From positions 1 to 40,046 of the forward strand of contig JAJDTT010000024.1 in the NCBI GenBank assembly GCA_022827025.1: a stretch of DNA of 40,046 nt, in the 5' to 3' direction. The first letter of the stretch is position 1; each line of letters begins with the position of its first letter. Positions 34,623 to 40,046 of this stretch are shown piece after piece. Made by a program: the position numbers and the translations under genes. Source of the stretch: Acidobacteriota bacterium. Lineage in GTDB: Bacteria > Acidobacteriota > UBA6911 > RPQK01 > JAJDTT01. The notes under the pieces are model-generated. The model ran no database searches. It had not been told where the DNA came from and was given only the letters and a program-made list of their open reading frames with translations.

Positions 34623-35620
34623 CGGCGCGCAAGGTTCGCTGGGCCCTGGTGGGGGCGGGGGACCTGGCTCGAAAACGCCTCGCCGCCGCCATCCGGTCCC
34701 AACCGGGCAGCGTCCTGCGCAGCCTGGTCAGCCGCGACCCGAGTGCTCGGGCGGCGGACTTGCGGAGGCTTGCGCCCGAGGCGGTCCACGCCCGCTTCGA
34801 GGAGATGCTGGAGGACAGATCCGTCGACGCCGTCTACCTGGCCACACCGGTCTTCCTGCACGCTCCCCAGGCCATCGCGGCCCTGGAGGCCGGGAAGGAC
34901 GTCCTGGTGGAAAAACCCATGGCCATGGATCTCCGCCAGGCCAGGGAGATGTGCCGGGTCGCCCGGGACCGGGGCCGCCGTTTGTCGGTGGCCTACTACC
35001 GCCGCTTCTGGCCCCGCTTCCAACTGGTCAGGGAGATGCTGGACCGGGGCGAACTGGGGGATCTGGTCCTGATCCGGATCGCGCTGCACAGTTGGTATCC
35101 GGGGCGGGGAGGGGAAGCCTCGGATTGGAGGGTCACTCCCTCCAAGTCGGGCGGGGGAGTGCTCAGCGACGTGGGCTGTCATCGTCTGGACCTGCTGGCC
35201 TGGTGGCTGGGCCTGCCCGGCAGGCTGGTGGCCCAGGTCCTGAACCTGACGCACGAATATTCGGCTGAGGATTCGGTCACCGCGCTGCTGGAATGGGAAG
35301 GCGGTCCCGCCGGCACCGTCTCCTTCAACTGGAACAGCCGGACCTGGACCGACGAGATCCACCTGGTGGGGACCGGAGCCAAGCTCACCCTCCATCCGTG
35401 CGACGGCGAGACGGTGACCATTACGGTGGGGCGCGACATCGAGCAGCGGCCCCTGCCCAACCCCGAAAACGCCCACGGTCCCGTGGTGGACGACTTCGCC
35501 CGGTCCATATTGGAGGGTCGTCCTCCCCGTTTCGACGGCGAGGACGGCCTCCAGGCCACTCGAATCATGGATGCCATCTTCCGGTCCGCCCGGCAGGGGG
35601 CCTGGACGGAGCTGGACTGA
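34619..35620 (+). CDS. Gfo/Idh/MocA-family NAD(P)-dependent oxidoreductase
   Basis: Probably oxidises a sugar or inositol hydroxyl, which would supply the keto substrate for the adjacent aminotransferase. In 333 residues: Rossmann start WALVGAGDLARKRLAAAI, SVDAVYLATPVFLHAPQA, the catalytic-lysine motif VEKPMAMD (Glu98-Lys99-Pro100), YYRRFWPRFQLVREML and GGGVLSDVGCHRLDLLAWWL, the second conserved segment with the catalytic histidine. The pairing of a Gfo/Idh/MocA dehydrogenase with a DegT aminotransferase occurs in kanosamine and aminocyclitol routes; whether that applies here is inference. It overlaps the aminotransferase by four bases. Confidence 0.9.
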   Translation: MTARKVRWALVGAGDLARKRLAAAIRSQPGSVLRSLVSRDPSARAADLRRLAPEAVHARFEEMLEDRSVDAVYLATPVFLHAPQAIAALEAGKDVLVEKPMAMDLRQAREMCRVARDRGRRLSVAYYRRFWPRFQLVREMLDRGELGDLVLIRIALHSWYPGRGGEASDWRVTPSKSGGGVLSDVGCHRLDLLAWWLGLPGRLVAQVLNLTHEYSAEDSVTALLEWEGGPAGTVSFNWNSRTWTDEIHLVGTGAKLTLHPCDGETVTITVGRDIEQRPLPNPENAHGPVVDDFARSILEGRPPRFDGEDGLQATRIMDAIFRSARQGAWTELD

Positions 35621-35624
35621 ACTC

Positions 35625-36890
35625 GTGGACAACTCGAAGCTGGAACAACTCCGCTCCGATTTCGATTCGGTCAGCCGGACCCTCGGGGACGGGTTGCGCC
35701 GGCGGACGCCCCGTCTGGTCGCCCTGGTGGCCAAGTGGCAGAAAGAGGACCTGGTCCCGGGCCTGAGCGACCTGGACTTTCGCGTCATCTGCGACGACGA
35801 GACCTCGGGCCAAGACTGGGTCGAGGTGGATCGCGCGGTCGGAGAGATCCACCTGGAGATGGTCCGCGCCCACCCGGAGTGGAACCGGATCAACGAGCAC
35901 ACCGCCGGCGCCGGCCTCACCGTGGGCGAGGCCATGGACGGCCGCTTCCACAACCCCGAGTACGCCGCCTGGTCCGTCTGGTGGGGAGAGGAGGAGTGGT
36001 ACCGCGAATTGGACCGCCGGATCCGCCGGAGGCCCTTCGACCTGTTGGACGAGCACTACCATCTCAGCCGTTTCCTGGGCTACTACTCTCCTTACATCCG
36101 GGGCATCGATCCCCCCATCAACCTGGGCCGCTTCGAGCCCAAGTACCCGCTCCACTCCCGCTGCTGGCACTACTTCGCGCCTCCCATGCTGTCGGCGGCC
36201 TCCCTGCTGGCGAGGCGCAATCTCTCCGGCAAGCGCCGGGGGCTGAGCTGGCTCCATGAAGCGGGACACGTCAGGGCGGCGGTGGAGGCGGTCCTGCACC
36301 AGGTCGACAGTCACTACGAGACGCGGGAGTTGGGCGACCCGCGGCGGCTCGGCGAATTCGAGGATTTCCTGTTCACGGCCTTCGCCGAGTTGCGCGGCCC
36401 GGTGCGGGAGTCGGTGCGACACCTGCCGCTTCCGCCCACGCCGGACCCCGCGGCGCTGAAGGAGAGCCTGTCGGCAATGGTCTCCGACCCCCTCTCCACA
36501 CTGATCGAAAACGTCCGCTTCGTGCGGATCCGGGCCGGGCGCTACCACTTCTACGTCAATGCCCCCCGGCACTTCGAGGTCCGGGAGCTCATGGCCATCG
36601 AGCTGAAATGGGCGCGCAGACTGAACCACGGCATCTTCAGCAGCGTCCGGGCCATTCTGGAAGAGGGCGGCCTGAGTCCGGCGGAGTGCCTCCGCCGGCT
36701 GGAGATCGAGGTGGACCCGGTTCAGGCCGAGGCCATGGAGTTCATGGCGGATCTCTCCTCCCGGACTCCACAGGACCCGGATCTGCGGCAGCTCTTCCAG
36801 GAGGCCGTGGGGCGCTTCCCCCACTACTACCGCCTCCTGGAGCAGTCGCTGACCCGCAGCCTGGAACGGGTCTCGCGCCGGGGCGCGTAG
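35625..36890 (+). CDS. Unrecognised protein with nucleotidyltransferase-like motif
   Basis: I do not recognise this 421-residue protein. The N-terminal part contains PGLSDLDFRVICDD (residues 45-58), which looks like the G-S-D-x-D active site of pol-beta-type nucleotidyltransferases; a third carboxylate is not obvious. Further on are many aromatic residues (WSVWWGEEEWYREL, HYHLSRFLGYYSPYIRG) and LHEAGHV (residues 210-216), a chance or real HExxH-like motif. No signal peptide or membrane helix is seen. I chose the GTG at 35625, five bases after the dehydrogenase stop, with GGAG upstream. As last gene of the four-gene cluster it might activate or transfer the aminated product, by analogy with antibiotic nucleotidyltransferases. 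That is speculative. Confidence 0.75.
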   Translation: MDNSKLEQLRSDFDSVSRTLGDGLRRRTPRLVALVAKWQKEDLVPGLSDLDFRVICDDETSGQDWVEVDRAVGEIHLEMVRAHPEWNRINEHTAGAGLTVGEAMDGRFHNPEYAAWSVWWGEEEWYRELDRRIRRRPFDLLDEHYHLSRFLGYYSPYIRGIDPPINLGRFEPKYPLHSRCWHYFAPPMLSAASLLARRNLSGKRRGLSWLHEAGHVRAAVEAVLHQVDSHYETRELGDPRRLGEFEDFLFTAFAELRGPVRESVRHLPLPPTPDPAALKESLSAMVSDPLSTLIENVRFVRIRAGRYHFYVNAPRHFEVRELMAIELKWARRLNHGIFSSVRAILEEGGLSPAECLRRLEIEVDPVQAEAMEFMADLSSRTPQDPDLRQLFQEAVGRFPHYYRLLEQSLTRSLERVSRRGA

Positions 36891-36958
36891 CAGTTCCTCC
36901 GGGCGGGGATCGGGGCTTTCCAACGAACCCGGCGGGAGGTGTAGACTCGTCCCGAGAT

Positions 36959-39397
36959 ATGCGGACTTCAAGGACGCGGACCGGAAACTGGCTTTGCGGT
37001 GTCGTCGTCCTGGCCATGGCCTCCTTGTTCCAGCTCCCGTCGATGGGCCGGTCCGGATCGTCCCAAGACGCCATCCAGGTCCAGTCCATCCTCCATGAGC
37101 GGTGCCACTCCTGCCACAACGCACGGTTGCTTCAGGGCGGGCTCTCTCTCCAAACCCTGACGGACGTCTTGAAGGGGGGCCTCAGCGGACCGGCCCTGGT
37201 TCCCGGATCCAGCCGGGACAGCCTCCTCTTCCAACGGGTCAGCGGAGTCCGGGAACCCCGGATGCCATTCCGGAAGGAACCCTTGACCCCGCAGGAACTG
37301 GCTCTGCTGCGGCGCTGGATCGACCAGGGAGCGAGGTGGCCCACCGACCAGCCGCCTCCGGCAGCGACGCCCCGGCTCGCGCCCCGATGGCCCCGGGTGC
37401 CGGAGGGGCCGGCGCACCTGGCGAATCCCATCGACCGCTTCGTGGCGGCGGTCCTCTCGGCACAGGGGAAACCCTTTCCCCGGCCGGTCTCGGACCGGGT
37501 CTTCCTGAGGCGGGTCCACCTGGATCTGTGGGGGCTCCTGCCCTCTCCCCGGGAAGTCGAGAGCTTCCTCTGGGAGGAGAGCGACGGGAAGCGGGAACGG
37601 CGGATCCAGTCGCTGCTGGCGGATTCGGACCGATATGCCGAGCACTGGATGAGCTACTGGAACGACCTCCTGCGAAACGACGAAGGAGTCCGCTACCACG
37701 GGGAGCGCGTGCCGATCTCGGACTGGCTGCAGAAGGCCCTGCGGGAGAACCTGCCCTACGACCGCCTGGTGCAGGCGCTCCTGAACCCGGCGTCCGAGGA
37801 CGATCCCCGGGGATTCCTGGTCGGGGTCAACTGGCGGGGCGAGATCAGCGCCAGCCAGAGACGATCCATGCAGGCGGCGCAAAACAGCGCCCACGTCTTC
37901 CTGGGGGTCAATCTGAAGTGCGCCTCCTGCCACGACAGCTTCGTGGACCGCTGGAAGTTGTCCGACAGCTACGGCCTCGCCAGTCTCTTCGCCGAGGAGG
38001 AGTTGGAGCTGGTGCGCTGCGACGTCCCGCTGGGACGGACGGCGGCCCCCCGGTTCATCTTCCCCGAGTTGGGGGGGGTTTCCGCCGGCGGCCTGGAGCA
38101 ACGGCGGCGGCAGGCGGCGGCGCTCTTCACCTCGCCGCGCAACGGCCGTTTCGCCCGAACCCTGGTGAACCGCATCTGGGGCCGGCTGCTGGGCCGCAGT
38201 CTGGTCCGGTCCATGGACGATCCGGAAAGCGCCGCCTGGTCCCCCGATCTCCTGGACTGGCTGGCCTGGGACTTCGTGGAGAACGGCCACGATCTGCGGC
38301 GGCTCCTGTCCCGGATCCTGACGTCGCGGACCTACCAGATGCCGCCGGCCGGAGACTCGCCGGCGGAAGGGGCGTCCGCGGCGTTCGGGGGACCCGTCCC
38401 GAGACGCCTGACCGCGGAGCAGTTCCTGGACGGCGTCTCCTCGGTGACGGGAGAGTGGAAGGTCCTGAGTTCCGCGTCGAGCGATCCGGGCCGGCCCGGC
38501 CGCGCCTGGAGATTCATGTCCAGCCCCTTGACCCGGTCTCTGGGGCGTCCCATCCGGGATCAGGTGGTGCTGGCGCGCAACCACGAGTCCAGCACCCTGC
38601 AGGCCCTGGAACTCTCGTTTGGAGATGAGTTGAACCGGCTGATCCGCCGGGGAGCCGCCAGATTGGCCGGACGGCTCCGGCCGGCGCCCCGGAATCACTT
38701 CGACAGCGGGAACGTCAGGTGGGGAAAGGTGGAGGTCGACGTCGACATCGGCGGGTTCCGCGAGTTGCGGCTTCTGGCGGTGGATATGGATTCCTACGAT
38801 CCCTCGCGGGTGCGGGTGGCCTGGGCCGATGCCGAACTCGCGGGTCCGGAGGGAGTGACGCCGCTTCACCGATTTCAGGGTGAGGGGAGTTTCGAGGCCG
38901 GTCCGGTCCGATTCGTGGAGCGCACGGTCCGGCGGGTCACGGCGGACGACGGAACGACCACGTCGGTCGCCGACACGACCCCCCATGCGTATTCCGAGGC
39001 GCTGGTCACCGGCCTGCCCGGCGAGCTGGTCTTTCCCCTGGACGGGAAGGGATTCACCCGTTTCCGGGCCGTTGTGGGTGTGGACGAGGAAAGCCTGGGG
39101 AGCGACATCCACCCCAGCGTCCGTTTCTTCGTCTTCGACCGGGAGCCGGACCGGGACCGCCTGGTCCGGGAGGAGGGCGCCCCGCCCGTGGCCCGGGCGC
39201 CGAACGTGTTCTCGGGGGACGAACTGGTCACCTATCTCTACCGCTACTGCCTGGCGCGGGATCCATCCGGTCCGGAGCGGAAGCTGGCCCTCTCCCTGTT
39301 GGGGAATCCCGGACCCGGGGGGGCATTGGATACGGAAGGAGTGGAAGACCTGCTCTGGGCCCTTTTCCTCTCGCCCGAGTTCCAGACGATCCGCTGA
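36959..39397 (+). CDS. PSCyt1-DUF1549-DUF1553 protein with NPCBM-like insert
   Basis: A secreted, probably haem-containing protein of the type common in Planctomycetota, Verrucomicrobiota and Acidobacteriota. It has 812 residues: signal peptide or anchor (about 10-30), PSCyt1 domain with HERCHSCHNARLLQGG (CHSCH, Cys49-His53), MPFRKEPLTPQELALLRRWI, DUF1549/PSCyt2 (about 155-345, FLRRVHLDLWGLLPSPREV, LKCASCHDSFVDRW), DUF1553/PSD1 (about 390-560, FARTLVNRIWGRLLGRSLV, RRLTAEQFLDGVSSVTG). An insert (about 580-735) has VDVDIGGFRELRLLAVDMDS and FPLDGKGFTRFRAVVGVDEE, which resembles the NPCBM carbohydrate-binding module. The DUF1553 tail (LYRYCLARDPSGPE) closes it. The usual DUF1501 partner is not downstream. 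The function is presumably carbohydrate-related, but the family is uncharacterised. Confidence 0.88.
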   Translation: MRTSRTRTGNWLCGVVVLAMASLFQLPSMGRSGSSQDAIQVQSILHERCHSCHNARLLQGGLSLQTLTDVLKGGLSGPALVPGSSRDSLLFQRVSGVREPRMPFRKEPLTPQELALLRRWIDQGARWPTDQPPPAATPRLAPRWPRVPEGPAHLANPIDRFVAAVLSAQGKPFPRPVSDRVFLRRVHLDLWGLLPSPREVESFLWEESDGKRERRIQSLLADSDRYAEHWMSYWNDLLRNDEGVRYHGERVPISDWLQKALRENLPYDRLVQALLNPASEDDPRGFLVGVNWRGEISASQRRSMQAAQNSAHVFLGVNLKCASCHDSFVDRWKLSDSYGLASLFAEEELELVRCDVPLGRTAAPRFIFPELGGVSAGGLEQRRRQAAALFTSPRNGRFARTLVNRIWGRLLGRSLVRSMDDPESAAWSPDLLDWLAWDFVENGHDLRRLLSRILTSRTYQMPPAGDSPAEGASAAFGGPVPRRLTAEQFLDGVSSVTGEWKVLSSASSDPGRPGRAWRFMSSPLTRSLGRPIRDQVVLARNHESSTLQALELSFGDELNRLIRRGAARLAGRLRPAPRNHFDSGNVRWGKVEVDVDIGGFRELRLLAVDMDSYDPSRVRVAWADAELAGPEGVTPLHRFQGEGSFEAGPVRFVERTVRRVTADDGTTTSVADTTPHAYSEALVTGLPGELVFPLDGKGFTRFRAVVGVDEESLGSDIHPSVRFFVFDREPDRDRLVREEGAPPVARAPNVFSGDELVTYLYRYCLARDPSGPERKLALSLLGNPGPGGALDTEGVEDLLWALFLSPEFQTIR

Positions 39398-39607
39398 CGG
39401 CGGCTCGACCGGTCCGCGGCCCGCCAGGCGCAGACTCCTGGTTTCCGACCCGGTGCCTGTTTGTTGCCTGCAATCTCAGCCATCGCAAAAAAAGTGTGTG
39501 ACCGATGGCGATTTCAGGCGTTGTAACGGAGAGAGGGAGAAATTCCGACGGTTCTTCGGCCCGGGTGCGGCAGTTTCGCCCGGTTCGGCAGGAAGGAGAT
39601 CGAGGTC
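39398..39607 (+). other. Intergenic region without a gene
   Basis: Between the PSCyt1/DUF1553 gene and the small ankyrin-like gene. It contains a 7-bp inverted repeat, GCCATCG (39479-39485) with CGATGGC (39503-39509), spanning a run of seven A. There is no T-tail after the stem and no convincing promoter pair. AGGAG at about 39595 is the ribosome site of the next gene. Confidence 0.5.
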
Positions 39608-40018
39608 ATGAAACTCACACATTGGACACTCAGTGCACTCGGTCTGGTGGCGGTGCTGTTGATATTCTTCCTGTGGGGGCCGCAGGGAGAGGCCCCGGCG
39701 ACAATTCATCCGATCGCCATAATCGACCTGCTCTTGGATGCGGGCGCGGACCCCCGGCTTGAAAACGAGCACGGCGAGGCTCCGTGGAAAGTCGCGAGGC
39801 TGCACTCAATCGTGCAGTCCAGGCACTTGTGGCTCCACGAAAAGATTGCCCAAGAGACGGAGGCCCGAGGGCTCTCGGCCGAAGCCTATCTCGCCTCGCA
39901 GCCACACCTCCAGGAATGGGCGGACGGATTGCTGGAAGGGTATCTCGTGGAGGCGAAGATCCAGCGGGTTCTGCTGACTGCTGCTGTCAATGCCACGCCC
40001 AAGATGCCGATTCAGTAA
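39608..40018 (+). CDS. Small exported protein with one ankyrin-like repeat
   Basis: A 136-residue protein of unknown role. A hydrophobic N-terminus (residues 7-24, TLSALGLVAVLLIFFLWG) serves as signal or anchor. Residues 36-56 (IIDLLLDAGADPRLENEHGE) match the second half of an ankyrin repeat, LLxxGADPxxxxxxGxTP. Only this one unit is recognisable; the remainder is helical and charged and does not continue the repeat. It may be a remnant of a longer ankyrin protein, or a small protein that only shares the motif. AAGGAG lies about ten bases before the ATG, which supports translation. Confidence 0.7.
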   Translation: MKLTHWTLSALGLVAVLLIFFLWGPQGEAPATIHPIAIIDLLLDAGADPRLENEHGEAPWKVARLHSIVQSRHLWLHEKIAQETEARGLSAEAYLASQPHLQEWADGLLEGYLVEAKIQRVLLTAAVNATPKMPIQ

Positions 40019-40046
40019 GGAGTTCCCCCACCGGCCCCGGTCCGGC

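Overview
The window is GC-rich, gene-dense bacterial chromosome with no rRNA, tRNA, CRISPR array, integrase or transposase that I can see. The gene content suggests an uncultured Acidobacteriota-like organism. It combines a fused PSCyt1/DUF1549/DUF1553 cytochrome protein, an infB-DUF503-nrnA-truB order, several M16 peptidases and a Pal lipoprotein (so a Gram-negative envelope), beside a modular polyketide synthase. This assignment is an inference from content, not a computed placement.

Layout. (1) 1-9056, minus: one very large type I polyketide synthase running off the left edge, KS-AT-DH-MT-ER-KR-ACP-KS. It is preceded on the same strand by grpE and hrcA. (2) 10953-16839, minus: lipM-like octanoyltransferase, htrA protease, pcrA/uvrD helicase and a secreted TPR protein, with a strong hairpin terminator between the last two. 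(3) 17006-19385, plus: a stand-alone ParB-like protein and a spore-photoproduct-lyase-like radical SAM protein, separated by a gene-free patch of nested palindromes. (4) 19369-23261, minus: a compact operon of an active M16 peptidase, an inactive M16 paralogue, a Pal lipoprotein and a membrane protein. A third, secreted and inactive, M16-like protein diverges from it. (5) 24773-32494, plus: a good sigma70-type promoter, then rimP-nusA-infB-DUF503-nrnA-truB-sirtuin. This is the usual translation/transcription operon, but ylxR and rbfA are missing from their usual places. (6) 32557-36890, plus: four tightly packed genes, namely a polysaccharide-deacetylase-like protein, a DegT/DnrJ/EryC1 aminotransferase, a Gfo/Idh/MocA dehydrogenase and an unrecognised protein with a nucleotidyltransferase-like motif. 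They look like a small amino-sugar or aminocyclitol pathway. (7) 36959-40018, plus: a PSCyt1/DUF1549/DUF1553 protein with an NPCBM-like insert, then a small protein with one ankyrin-like repeat.

How the parts fit. Regions 2 and 5 and hrcA-grpE are housekeeping. The accessory content is the PKS, the ParB/radical SAM pair and the four-gene sugar cluster. The most unusual signals are the second ketosynthase of the PKS, whose active-site context is MLNCAASL instead of DTACSSSL; the PKS lying 55 bp behind grpE; the ParB/SPL-like pair; and the palindromic repeat family at 18051-18201 and 32438-32488. No gene-free stretch exceeds 300 bases; the longest are 17996-18275 and 39398-39607, both described.
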